Assembly: GCA_945900695.1 (NCBI GenBank)
Contig: CAMDJU010000133.1
Span: 1 to 7,438 of the forward strand
Direction of reading: 5' to 3'
From: Bordetella parapertussis
GTDB lineage: Bacteria; Pseudomonadota; Gammaproteobacteria; Burkholderiales; Burkholderiaceae_C
Length of the DNA: 7,438 nucleotides
In this document: in pieces, positions 1 through 5,258 of the stretch
How positions within the stretch are numbered: position 1 is the first letter of the stretch
How the letters are laid out: each line of letters starts with the position of its first letter
Program-made: the position numbers and the translations under genes
Notes under the pieces: model-generated
Seen by the model: only the letters and a program-made list of their open reading frames with translations
Databases searched by the model: none
What the model was told of the DNA's origin: nothing

Positions 1-101
1 CCACGGCCAGCGGTTTTACCCAGGCCAGAGCCAATACCGCGGCCAACGCGGCGGCGGTTGGGGCGTGAACCATCTGCTGGTTTGATCGTGTTGAGTTCCA
101 T
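1..101 (-). CDS. rplO: 50S ribosomal protein L15, N-terminal part (runs off left edge)
   Basis: Only the first 33 codons are present. The reading begins [18 protein letters not shown] and continues into the Gly/Arg-rich segment [17 protein letters not shown], which is the hallmark N-terminus of bacterial L15. This arginine- and glycine-rich tail threads into 23S rRNA during large-subunit assembly. The start ATG lies 9 nt after the rpmD stop. An AAGG Shine-Dalgarno overlaps that stop (TAAAGG), which implies coupled translation. L30 followed by L15 is the normal order in the spc operon; secY would be expected beyond the left edge. The identification is firm, and the protein is incomplete only because the window ends. 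Confidence 0.95.
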   Translation of the reverse strand, partial: MELNTIKPADGSRPNRRRVGRGIGSGLGKTAGR

Positions 102-110
102 GGTGAACCT

Positions 111-293
111 TTAAAGCACTTTGACCAGATAGCTGATCTTGTTGATCATGCCGCGCACTGCAGGCGTGTCCTGCAATTCGCTCACGCTGTTGATTTTGCG
201 CAAACCCAAGCCGCGCACAGTGGCGCGGTGAGACTCTTTGGTGCCAATGGGGCTGCGCACGAGTTTGATTTTGACGGTGGGGTTGTCGGTCAT
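111..293 (-). CDS. rpmD: 50S ribosomal protein L30
   Basis: The product has 60 residues, the normal length for bacterial L30, a small protein on the solvent side of the large subunit. Family features seen are the [24 protein letters not shown] stretch near residues 8-31 (K-x-T/L-x-x-RS-x-IG, then a conserved LGL), and VRGMI-K-x-x-YLV-V at residues 47-59. The ATG at 293 was chosen because it follows a GGAG Shine-Dalgarno and gives the family N-terminus MTDNP. The frame is open further upstream, but that extension lies inside rpsE and has no L30 similarity. It starts 13 nt after the rpsE stop and is followed 9 nt later by rplO. No abnormality is seen. Confidence 0.95.
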   Translation of the reverse strand: MTDNPTVKIKLVRSPIGTKESHRATVRGLGLRKINSVSELQDTPAVRGMINKISYLVKVL

Positions 294-306
294 GGTGGAC
301 TCCGTA

Positions 307-825
307 TCAAGCGAAGATGTCTTCAACCGACTTGCCACGCTTGGCCGCGACTTCTGAAGCCGTGGTGCAGCGCTGCAGGGCGTCCAACGTGGCGCGAACC
401 ATGTTGTAGGGATTGGAAGACCCATGGCTCTTGGCCACGATGTCGGTGATGCCCATCACTTCAAACACCGCACGCATGGGGCCTCCGGCAATGATGCCCG
501 TGCCCTTGGGGGCGGGGTTCATCATCACGCTGGCAGCGCCGTGGTGGCCTGTCACAAAGTGGTGGATGGTGCCGTTCTTCAAAGACACCTTGTTCATGTT
601 GCGGCGAGCTTCTTCCATGGCTTTTTGCACCGCCAGCGGCACTTCTTTGGATTTACCCTTGCCCATACCAACGCGGCCATCGCCATCGCCCACCACGGTC
701 AGTGCGGCAAAACCCAAAATACGACCGCCCTTGACCACTTTGGTCACGCGGTTGACCGCGATCATTTTTTCGCGCATGCCGTCATCACGGGCGCTGTCTT
801 GCACTTTAGCTTGAACTTTTGCCAT
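307..825 (-). CDS. rpsE: 30S ribosomal protein S5
   Basis: S5 is a small-subunit protein at the mRNA entry side that contributes to decoding accuracy and mRNA unwinding. The 172-residue product has the N-terminal double-stranded-RNA-binding-like S5 domain at about residues 15-80, including the loop [12 protein letters not shown] at 24-35, where spectinomycin-resistance changes map in other bacteria. Here it looks wild type. [19 protein letters not shown] follows at 44-62. The C-terminal domain carries [27 protein letters not shown] at 94-120 and [15 protein letters not shown] at 136-150. The start ATG has GGA about 8 nt upstream and begins 15 nt after the rplR stop. Length and motifs are normal for the family. 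Confidence 0.98.
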   Translation of the reverse strand: MAKVQAKVQDSARDDGMREKMIAVNRVTKVVKGGRILGFAALTVVGDGDGRVGMGKGKSKEVPLAVQKAMEEARRNMNKVSLKNGTIHHFVTGHHGAASVMMNPAPKGTGIIAGGPMRAVFEVMGITDIVAKSHGSSNPYNMVRATLDALQRCTTASEVAAKRGKSVEDIFA

Positions 826-840
826 GTTGAATTCCGATCT

Positions 841-1206
841 TTAGAACTGCAAGCCAGCTTCGCGAGCGGCATCGGCCAACGCCTTGACGCGGCCATGAAA
901 AGCAAAACCAGCGCGGTCGAATGCCACTTTGTCAATGCCAGCAGCCTTCGCCTTTTCAGCGATGCGCTTGCCAATGATTTGGGCTGCGGCCGCCGTGGCG
1001 CCCTTGCCCGAAGCACCCAAAGACTGGCGCACTTCGACCTCTGCGGTGGAGGCGGTTGCAATCACCTTGACACCATCGCCAGAAATGACGCTGGCGTAGA
1101 TGTGCAAATTGGTGCGGTTGACGGTCAAACGCGCCACGCCTTGCTTGGCAATGCGGATGCGGGTTTGGCGGGACCTGCGGAGTCGTTGCTGTTTTTTGGT
1201 CAACAT
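841..1206 (-). CDS. rplR: 50S ribosomal protein L18
   Basis: L18 binds 5S rRNA and, with L5, anchors it in the central protuberance of the large subunit. The 121-residue product shows the basic N-terminus [19 protein letters not shown] and the L18 core [16 protein letters not shown] at about 26-41. It ends with the conserved [27 protein letters not shown] block at 94-121, which has the usual FDR-G-x-x-H/Y-GRV-A-A-x-AREAGL pattern. It starts 11 nt after the rplF stop. That stop is part of TAAGGA, so the rplF TAA overlaps the Shine-Dalgarno of rplR, a layout that favours translational coupling. Nothing is unusual in the protein itself. Confidence 0.97.
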   Translation of the reverse strand: MLTKKQQRLRRSRQTRIRIAKQGVARLTVNRTNLHIYASVISGDGVKVIATASTAEVEVRQSLGASGKGATAAAAQIIGKRIAEKAKAAGIDKVAFDRAGFAFHGRVKALADAAREAGLQF

Positions 1207-1217
1207 GCTGCCGTTCC

Positions 1218-1751
1218 TTATTTCTTCTTGGTCTCTTTGATCGTGATTTTTTCGTCCGAATAACGGATGCCCTTGCCTTTGTATGGCTCTGGCGGACGAA
1301 TGGCACGGATCTCAGCGGCGATCTGACCCACGCGTTGGCGGTCAGCACCTTTGATGATGATTTCTGTGGGGGCAGGTGTTTCCACCTTGATGCCAGCGGG
1401 CATCTCTTTGTCAACCGGGTGTGAAAAACCCACCGTCAAGTTGAGCTTGCTGCCCTGTGCCGCGGCTTTGTAACCCACGCCCACCAGGGTGAGTTTTTTC
1501 GCAAAGCCTATGGTGACCCCAACGACCATGTTGTTGACCAACTGGCGCATGGTGCCGCTCATCGCGTTGGCTTCACGCGATTCATTGGCGGGCAAAAAGG
1601 TGATGTTGGCCGCATCCTTTTGGATGTTGACCAAAGGATTGTTGGCAATGTGCAAATGGCCGCCAGTGCCTTTGACACTGATTTGTTCAGGCGCAATGGT
1701 GACGTCCACTCCGGCGGGGACGACCACAGGCATTTTTCCTACTCGAGACAT
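1218..1751 (-). CDS. rplF: 50S ribosomal protein L6
   Basis: L6 lies near the factor-binding (GTPase-associated) region of the large subunit and consists of two repeats of a similar alpha/beta domain. The 177-residue length is the family norm. The N-terminus is [19 protein letters not shown], the first domain spans about 1-82, and the second about 83-170 with [11 protein letters not shown] at 90-100. The family signature [11 protein letters not shown] falls at 154-164, followed by a lysine-rich end (KETKKK). The ATG at 1751 was chosen over an in-frame ATG at 1799 because AAGGAG sits 8 nt before it and family proteins begin MSR(V/I)GK; the extension would also overlap rpsH. The gap to rpsH is 19 nt. 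Confidence 0.98.
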   Translation of the reverse strand: MSRVGKMPVVVPAGVDVTIAPEQISVKGTGGHLHIANNPLVNIQKDAANITFLPANESREANAMSGTMRQLVNNMVVGVTIGFAKKLTLVGVGYKAAAQGSKLNLTVGFSHPVDKEMPAGIKVETPAPTEIIIKGADRQRVGQIAAEIRAIRPPEPYKGKGIRYSDEKITIKETKKK

Positions 1752-1759
1752 GTCTGTTT

Positions 1760-1765
1760 CTCCTT
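1760..1765 (-). promoter_or_regulatory. Ribosome binding site that fixes the rplF start
   Basis: Read on the minus strand this is AAGGAG, 8 nt before the ATG at 1751. It is the strongest Shine-Dalgarno in the cluster and lies in the rpsH-rplF gap. It supports the short, family-type start of L6 over the in-frame ATG at 1799. Confidence 0.85.
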
Positions 1766-1770
1766 GGGGC

Positions 1771-2166
1771 TTAGGCCACGTAGCACAGCACTTCACCACC
1801 GATGCCGGTGGCGCGTGCTTTGCGATCGGTCATCACGCCTTTGGAGGTGGTGACAATCGCCACACCCAATCCGTTCATGACCTGGGGTATAGCGCCACTG
1901 CCTTTGTAGACGCGCAAGCCAGGACGGCTGACACGCTCAATGCGCTCGATCACCGGGCGACCGGCGTAATACTTGAGGGCAATTTCCAATTCGGTTTTAC
2001 CCGTGTCGTTTTTGACATGGAAGCCGTCGATGTAGCCTTCATCCTTGAGAACCTGGGCAATCGCCACCTTCACTTTGGAAGAGGGCACGCTCACAGTGGG
2101 CTTGGCCACCATTTGCGCATTGCGAATGCGGGTCAGCAAGTCGGCGATGGGGTCACTCATGCTCAT
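1771..2166 (-). CDS. rpsH: 30S ribosomal protein S8
   Basis: S8 is a primary 16S rRNA-binding protein, needed early in small-subunit assembly. In E. coli it is also the translational repressor of the spc operon, acting on the mRNA near the L5 start. The 131-residue product aligns end to end with E. coli S8 from memory. It begins [18 protein letters not shown], has [19 protein letters not shown] at about 27-46, SRPGLRVYK at 80-88, and the C-terminal signature [18 protein letters not shown] at 101-118, ending GGEVLCYVA. The ATG at 2166 is preferred over the second ATG at 2160 because AGGAG lies 9 nt before the first and 15 nt before the second. It follows rpsN by 20 nt. Confidence 0.98.
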   Translation of the reverse strand: MSMSDPIADLLTRIRNAQMVAKPTVSVPSSKVKVAIAQVLKDEGYIDGFHVKNDTGKTELEIALKYYAGRPVIERIERVSRPGLRVYKGSGAIPQVMNGLGVAIVTTSKGVMTDRKARATGIGGEVLCYVA

Positions 2167-2175
2167 ATTGAATAT

Positions 2176-2180
2176 CTCCT
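2176..2180 (-). promoter_or_regulatory. Ribosome binding site that fixes the rpsH start
   Basis: The minus strand reads AGGAG, 9 nt before the ATG at 2166. This spacing favours the MSMSD start over the internal MSD start six bases further on. Confidence 0.8.
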
Positions 2181-2186
2181 GCCCGT

Positions 2187-2492
2187 TTACCAGCTGGCTT
2201 TGGTGATGCCGGGAATCTGGCCTGCGAAGGCCATTTCACGGATCTTGGCGCGTCCCAGACCAAATTGGCGGAACGTGCCACGCGGGCGACCGGTGATTTC
2301 GCAGCGGTTGCGTTGACGTGTGGGGTTGGCGTTGCGGGGCAACTTTTGCAAAGCCAGACGCGCGTCAGCACGCTCTTGGTCTGAATGCTTGGCGCTGCCC
2401 GCAATGGCCTTGAGTTCGGCGTATTTTTGAGCGTACTTGGCGACCAGTTTGTCGCGCTTGAGTTCGCGTTCGATCAATGCTACTTTAGCCAC
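2187..2492 (-). CDS. rpsN: 30S ribosomal protein S14 (long, zinc-free form, GTG start)
   Basis: S14 sits in the head of the small subunit. This is the 101-residue long form: the core [41 protein letters not shown] (61-101) carries the family signature, with a single Cys and none of the CxxC zinc pairs of the short form. The start is assigned to GTG at 2492, giving (V/M)[15 protein letters not shown]. Three points support this: it yields exactly the family length; a GAGG Shine-Dalgarno lies 6 nt upstream; and the nearest in-frame ATG, at 2546, would extend the protein 18 residues into rplE without similarity to S14. The gap from rplE is 8 nt, and the rplE TGA is part of the Shine-Dalgarno. Confidence 0.96.
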   Translation of the reverse strand: MAKVALIERELKRDKLVAKYAQKYAELKAIAGSAKHSDQERADARLALQKLPRNANPTRQRNRCEITGRPRGTFRQFGLGRAKIREMAFAGQIPGITKASW

Positions 2493-2498
2493 GTTGTA

Positions 2499-2503
2499 CC
2501 TCA
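2499..2503 (-). promoter_or_regulatory. Stop/Shine-Dalgarno overlap between rplE and rpsN
   Basis: The minus strand reads TGAGG. The TGA stop of rplE supplies the first bases of the GAGG that serves the GTG start of rpsN 6 nt further on. This decides the rpsN start and suggests that ribosomes finishing L5 re-initiate on S14. Confidence 0.8.
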
Positions 2504-3046
2504 GTTCTTGAACGGGAAGCGAAAGCCGGTGAGGAGCGCCTTGCACTCTTCGTCGGTCTTGGCTGTCGTGGTGATGCTGATGTTGAGACCGCGCAAGGCA
2601 TCTACCTTGTCGTACTCAATTTCAGGGAAGATGATTTGTTCTTTGACGCCGATGTTGTAGTTGCCACGGCCATCGAATGCGCGACCAGAGATACCCCGGA
2701 AATCGCGCACACGGGGCAGGGCCACGGTGACAAAACGATCCAAGAACTCAAACATGCGCACGCCACGCAGGGTGACCATGCAGCCAATGGCTTGCTCTTC
2801 GCGGATTTTGAAGCCGGCAATGGCTTTCTTGGCCTTGGTGACCACCGGCTTTTGACCAGAGATTTTGGTCAAGTCGGAAACTGCGTGCTCCATGACCTTT
2901 TTGTCGGCCACGGCCTCACTGACACCCATGTTCAAGGTGATCTTGGTCAAACGAGGCACCTGCATGGGCGACTTGTAGCCAAACTTGGCGATCAACTCAG
3001 GAACCAGCTTTTCTTTGTAATGTTGTTGCAAACGTGCCATGGTCAT
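2501..3046 (-). CDS. rplE: 50S ribosomal protein L5
   Basis: L5 binds 5S rRNA and forms part of the central protuberance, contacting the P-site tRNA and the small subunit. The product has 181 residues from the ATG at 3046, or 179 from a second in-frame ATG at 3040 (E. coli L5 has 179). Family features are [18 protein letters not shown] at 28-45, the L5 signature; [21 protein letters not shown] at 63-83; and [36 protein letters not shown] at 114-149. The first ATG forms an ATGA overlap with the rplX stop. AAGG lies 4 nt before the first ATG and 10 nt before the second, so the internal start is a real alternative. The product is certain; the start is uncertain by two codons. Confidence 0.96.
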   Translation of the reverse strand: MTMARLQQHYKEKLVPELIAKFGYKSPMQVPRLTKITLNMGVSEAVADKKVMEHAVSDLTKISGQKPVVTKAKKAIAGFKIREEQAIGCMVTLRGVRMFEFLDRFVTVALPRVRDFRGISGRAFDGRGNYNIGVKEQIIFPEIEYDKVDALRGLNISITTTAKTDEECKALLTGFRFPFKN

Positions 3047-3363
3047 GCCGCCTTGATTTCTTCGCCGCTGGACTTGAAGACGCGCACTTTGGTGCCGTCG
3101 GCCAACACCTTGATGCCCACCCGATCGGCCTTGCCGGAGGCGGCGTTGTAAATGGCCACATTGGACTGGTGAATGGCCATGGACTTCTCCACGATGCCAC
3201 CCGTTGTGCCCGCCATGGGGTTGGGCTTGGTGTGCTTTTTGACCAGGTTGATGCCCTCGATCAACAAGTGCGTTTCATCTTTGCGCACCGACACCTTGCC
3301 GCGCTTGCCTTTGTCACGACCGGTGATGACGATCACCTCGTCGCCTTTGCGAATTTTGTTCAT
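3043..3363 (-). CDS. rplX: 50S ribosomal protein L24
   Basis: L24 is one of the first proteins to bind 23S rRNA and acts as an assembly initiator near the tunnel exit. The 106-residue product contains an N-terminal KOW motif at about residues 4-31 ([21 protein letters not shown]), then [15 protein letters not shown] at 34-48. Next is the conserved [19 protein letters not shown] at 55-73, with the C-terminal basic stretch [15 protein letters not shown] at the end. Its start is 9 nt after the rplN stop, and the two share TAAGGA, where the L14 stop overlaps the Shine-Dalgarno. Its own TGA stop overlaps the rplE ATG. Length and motifs are normal. Confidence 0.97.
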   Translation of the reverse strand: MNKIRKGDEVIVITGRDKGKRGKVSVRKDETHLLIEGINLVKKHTKPNPMAGTTGGIVEKSMAIHQSNVAIYNAASGKADRVGIKVLADGTKVRVFKSSGEEIKAA

Positions 3364-3372
3364 GGCCCGTCC

Positions 3373-3741
3373 TTAAAGAACTTCAGGCGCCAAAGACACG
3401 ATCTTCATGAACCGCTCGTTGCGCAGTTCGCGCGTGACCGGGCCAAAGATGCGGGTGCCAATGGGCTCCAACTTAGCATTGAGCAACACAGCTGCGTTGC
3501 CATCGAACTTAACAAGTGAGCCGTCACTGCGGCGAATGCCCTTGGCAGTGCGAACCACCACAGCGCTATAGATCTCGCCTTTTTTGACGCGACCACGCGG
3601 TGCAGCTTCTTTGATGCTCACTTTGATGATGTCGCCAACACTGGCGTAGCGACGCTTGGATCCGCCGAGCACCTTGATGCACAAAACGGACTTCGCGCCG
3701 GTGTTGTCGGCGACATCTAACCGAGTTTCAGTCTGGATCAT
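3373..3741 (-). CDS. rplN: 50S ribosomal protein L14
   Basis: L14 is a universal large-subunit protein at the subunit interface, contacting 16S rRNA helix 14. The product has 122 residues, the standard length. It begins [17 protein letters not shown], followed by [26 protein letters not shown] near 24-50. The L14 signature spans about 60-87 ([15 protein letters not shown], then [10 protein letters not shown]), and [11 protein letters not shown] falls at 97-107. The ATG at 3741 was chosen because the family starts MIQ and a GGGA lies 9 nt upstream; an in-frame ATG five codons earlier is less likely. It is the first gene of this transcription unit. The gene expected before it in an S10-spc fusion (rpsQ) is absent, and a promoter lies upstream instead. 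Confidence 0.97.
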   Translation of the reverse strand: MIQTETRLDVADNTGAKSVLCIKVLGGSKRRYASVGDIIKVSIKEAAPRGRVKKGEIYSAVVVRTAKGIRRSDGSLVKFDGNAAVLLNAKLEPIGTRIFGPVTRELRNERFMKIVSLAPEVL

Positions 3742-3865
3742 TTCAATATTTCCCAACTTGTATCAAAGCTTGAGGCCGTTGCCAGCCGCGCACACTTCGA
3801 TCAGTCTTGGTCCCGTCATCCACGCTGCAAACCACTTGCCGCGCCTCAGTTGGGGTAGATACTTT

Positions 3866-3879
3866 GCTTGAAATCAAGC
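3866..3879. repeat. Palindrome at the start of the spc leader
   Basis: The sequence is a perfect inverted repeat, GCTTGA and TCAAGC separated by AA on the plus strand. It lies roughly 4-18 nt downstream of the predicted transcription start of the spc promoter. It could be a protein-binding site or the stem of a 5'-end hairpin. As RNA the full stem would leave only a 2-nt loop, so a shorter stem would form. Confidence 0.5.
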
Positions 3880-3889
3880 GAAGCCGCAG

Positions 3890-3919
3890 ATTATGCCACA
3901 GTTTTTGTCGCGCTGTCAA
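3890..3919 (-). promoter_or_regulatory. Sigma70-type promoter of the spc operon
   Basis: On the minus strand a perfect -35 box TTGACA (3914-3919) is followed after 18 bp by CATAAT (3890-3895), a 5-of-6 match to the -10 consensus. A run of six A's directly before the -35 box resembles part of an UP element. The bases after the -10 are CTGCGGC, a GC-rich discriminator. In ribosomal promoters such a discriminator is associated with growth-rate and stringent control, but that link is inferred here. Transcription should start near 3883, about 140 nt before rplN. Confidence 0.85.
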
Positions 3920-3972
3920 TTTTTTGTGGGGCGAGGCCTCAGACCGCTTTGAACCCAGGCCCAGGGCCCGGT

Positions 3973-4001
3973 TTTATGGCGCCCATGGATGACAATGTCA
4001 A
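3973..4001 (-). promoter_or_regulatory. Possible second, distal promoter for the spc operon
   Basis: On the minus strand TTGACA (3996-4001) is followed after exactly 17 bp by CATAAA (3973-3978), a 4-of-6 match to the -10 consensus. It points the same way as the proximal promoter and sits about 80 bp upstream of it. The perfect -35 box and ideal spacing make it plausible, but the -10 is weaker and there is no independent support. Confidence 0.45.
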
Positions 4002-4030
4002 GCCGACCCAAGCCCCTTGGCCCCAGCGGC

Positions 4031-4070
4031 GTTTCAAGTCCCTCTCCTTGGTTTCAGGTTCCTCTCCTTA
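4031..4070. repeat. Two-copy 20-bp tandem repeat before proC
   Basis: Copy 1 (4031-4050) is GTTTCAAGTCCCTCTCCTTG and copy 2 (4051-4070) is GTTTCAGGTTCCTCTCCTTA. They are directly adjacent and match at 17 of 20 positions. The repeat ends 28 bases before the proC start. The period is close to two helical turns, so both copies face the same side of the DNA. A weak promoter-like pair for proC (TTGGTT at 4048-4053, TATGAA at 4069-4074, 15-bp spacer) overlaps it. Whether it is regulatory or a replication-slippage duplication cannot be told. Confidence 0.8.
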
Positions 4071-4098
4071 TGAAGACACTGCGTTGAATAGGCACACC

Positions 4099-4932
4099 AT
4101 GACAAGTACCAACCCCCTGGCCACCGATTTGTTGGTTTTCATTGGCGGGGGCAACATGGCCAGTGCGATTTTGGGTGGTTTGCTGCGCCAAGGCCACCCG
4201 CCACAGCAAGTTTTAGTGGTCGATCCCGACGCGGCCATCCGGCAATCCTTGCTGCAGCGCATGGGCGTGAACGTGTTGGCCGCGCCAGACGCCACACTGA
4301 CCTCGGCCACCCAGGTGATTTGGGCGGTCAAGCCCCAGCACTTCAAAACCGCAGCGGCACAAGCCAGGCCCTTCACGGCAGGAGCCTTGCATTTGAGCGT
4401 GGCCGCGGGCATCCGCACCGACAGCCTGACCCAGTGGTTGGGCAGCGAGCGCATCGTGCGCGCCATGCCCAACACGCCCGCCTTGGTGGGCTTGGGCCAA
4501 ACCGGCTTGTTTGCGCGCAGCGCTGTCACGCCAGCAGACCGCTTGTGGGTGCAACAGGTGCTGGGCTCCACGGGCGCTTGCATGTGGTTGGCGCAAGAGT
4601 CACAGCTCGATGCGGTCACCGCTTTGTCGGGCTCTGGACCGGCCTATGTGTTTTACTTTATGGAGGCGATGGCGCGCGCCGGGCAGTCCATGGGCTTGAG
4701 CGCTGAACAGTCGCAGCAACTGGCCATTGGCACCTTTGTGGGCGCGTCCGAACTGGCCCGCGCCAGCGCCGATCCGCCCTCTGTGTTGCGCGAGCGCGTC
4801 ACCTCCAAAGGCGGCACCACCCATGCGGCCTTGAGCGCGTTAGAGCATGACCAGGTGGCCCAAGCTTTTGAGCGCGCCATGCAAGCCGCTTGCGCGCGCG
4901 CCAAAACCTTGGGCGATGAATTTGGCCGTTGA
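4099..4932 (+). CDS. proC: Pyrroline-5-carboxylate reductase
   Basis: ProC reduces 1-pyrroline-5-carboxylate to L-proline with NAD(P)H, the last step of proline synthesis, in the cytosol. The 277-residue protein (E. coli ProC has 269) starts with an N-terminal Rossmann domain: the dinucleotide loop FIGGGNMASAILGGLL lies at 14-29, an acid-bearing strand end VVDPD at 40-44, and WAVKPQ at 75-80. The conserved RAMPNTPALVGLG follows at 121-133. The C-terminal dimerisation and catalytic helical domain begins at ALSGSGPAYVFYFMEAM (175-191), and the P5C reductase signature covers about 229-250 (VLRERVTSKGGTTHAAL). The ATG at 4099 was chosen because it sits just before the Rossmann strand, with AGG about 8 nt upstream. 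It is divergent from the spc operon. Confidence 0.96.
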   Translation: MTSTNPLATDLLVFIGGGNMASAILGGLLRQGHPPQQVLVVDPDAAIRQSLLQRMGVNVLAAPDATLTSATQVIWAVKPQHFKTAAAQARPFTAGALHLSVAAGIRTDSLTQWLGSERIVRAMPNTPALVGLGQTGLFARSAVTPADRLWVQQVLGSTGACMWLAQESQLDAVTALSGSGPAYVFYFMEAMARAGQSMGLSAEQSQQLAIGTFVGASELARASADPPSVLRERVTSKGGTTHAALSALEHDQVAQAFERAMQAACARAKTLGDEFGR

Positions 4933-4949
4933 GCCACGCGTGCGAGAAT
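4922..4949 (+). promoter_or_regulatory. Weak promoter candidate for the small exported protein
   Basis: TTGGCC (4922-4927, 4 of 6 to consensus) and GAGAAT (4944-4949, 4 of 6) are 16 bp apart, and the -10 is preceded by TGC, an extended -10 feature. It overlaps the end of proC. It would give the downstream gene a transcript of its own, but cotranscription with proC across the 48-nt gap is also possible. Confidence 0.3.
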
Positions 4950-4980
4950 CAATCTGCTTTTTTAACCAAGGGATCCAACT

Positions 4981-5208
4981 ATGAAAAAACCCCTCTTGAC
5001 CCTGGCCAGCGCCATTTTGTTGACCCTGCCCAGCCTGAACTGGGCCCAACAATCCGCCCCGGCAGCGCCCGCAGCCCCGGCCCTCTCGCCAGCGCCTGCG
5101 GTGGCACCGGCCAGCGCATCCCCCAACAACCCCAGCGCTGCGCCCAAAGCCGAAAAGAAAAACAAAAAACCCAAGAAGAAAAAAGTCAAAAAAGCCAAAG
5201 CTTCTTGA
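4981..5208 (+). CDS. Small exported Pro/Ala-rich protein with a lysine tail, function unknown
   Basis: I do not recognise a function. The 75-residue product has a classic Sec signal: MKK, a hydrophobic core LLTLASAILLTLPSL, then NWA before a likely cut after residue 22. The mature 53 residues have no predicted folded domain. Residues 25-55 are almost all Ala, Pro, Ser and Val, and residues 56-73 hold 12 lysines in 18 positions (AEKKNKKPKKKKVKKAK). There is no cysteine after the signal, so it is not a lipoprotein. A good Shine-Dalgarno AAGGGA lies 8 nt before the ATG, 48 nt after proC, and a terminator follows directly, all of which supports a real gene. A periplasmic or surface polycation that contacts anionic polymers is conceivable but is inference only. 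Confidence 0.75.
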   Translation: MKKPLLTLASAILLTLPSLNWAQQSAPAAPAAPALSPAPAVAPASASPNNPSAAPKAEKKNKKPKKKKVKKAKAS

Positions 5209-5210
5209 TC

Positions 5211-5233
5211 AAAGCCCCCTCTGGGGGCTTTTT
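5211..5233 (+). terminator. Rho-independent terminator after the small exported protein
   Basis: A 9-bp perfect stem (AAAGCCCCC, loop TCT, GGGGGCTTT) runs into a short T-run (five T's from 5229). It begins 2 nt after the stop codon. Read on the minus strand the same stem is followed by only three T's, so it may also stop ubiA transcripts, which end 25 nt away, but less efficiently. Confidence 0.88.
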
Positions 5234-5258
5234 CTATTTGACAGGCGCAAGCCTTGGG

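Larger units (their letters stand above)
3742..4098. other. Gene-free divergent regulatory region between rplN and proC
   Basis: This 357-base stretch separates the spc operon (leftward) from proC (rightward), and I see no credible gene in it. It contains the spc promoter with an A-tract just upstream, a possible second leftward promoter and an untranslated rplN leader of about 140 nt. It also has short palindromes at 3866-3879, 3933-3940 and 3990-4000, a GC-rich patch at 3954-3971, and a two-copy 20-base tandem repeat at 4031-4070. An open frame continuous with proC crosses most of it. That frame starts at the spc promoter and would add a low-complexity, Pro-rich leader not typical of ProC, so I treat it as chance. 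Confidence 0.85.

Noticed and set aside
424..1263. Long plus-strand open frame (279 codons) antisense to rpsE/rplR, rich in His and Ala
   Set aside because: It is the mirror of the well-supported ribosomal genes on the other strand. Its composition is what the reverse complement of GC-biased codons gives, and no motif is recognisable.
1489..2316. Plus-strand open frame (275 codons) antisense to rplF, rpsH and rpsN
   Set aside because: It spans three certain ribosomal genes and their junctions and has no recognisable domain.
3868..3896. Rightward promoter for proC from TTGAAA at 3868
   Set aside because: The -35 box is good, but at 17 bp the -10 position reads TTATGC, which barely matches the consensus. 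The region is better explained as the leftward spc promoter and leader.
3954..3975. GC-rich inverted repeat (GGCCC, A, GGGCC) followed by four T's, as a plus-strand terminator
   Set aside because: The loop would be a single base, so the usable stem is too short, and no plus-strand gene ends there. The T's are part of the possible distal promoter's -10 box on the other strand.
3868..4098. 77-codon in-frame upstream extension of proC
   Set aside because: It would start at the spc promoter and leader, adds a low-complexity stretch with no ProC similarity, and has no good ribosome binding site. Starts at 3976 and 3988 have the same problems. The ATG at 4099 gives the normal family N-terminus.
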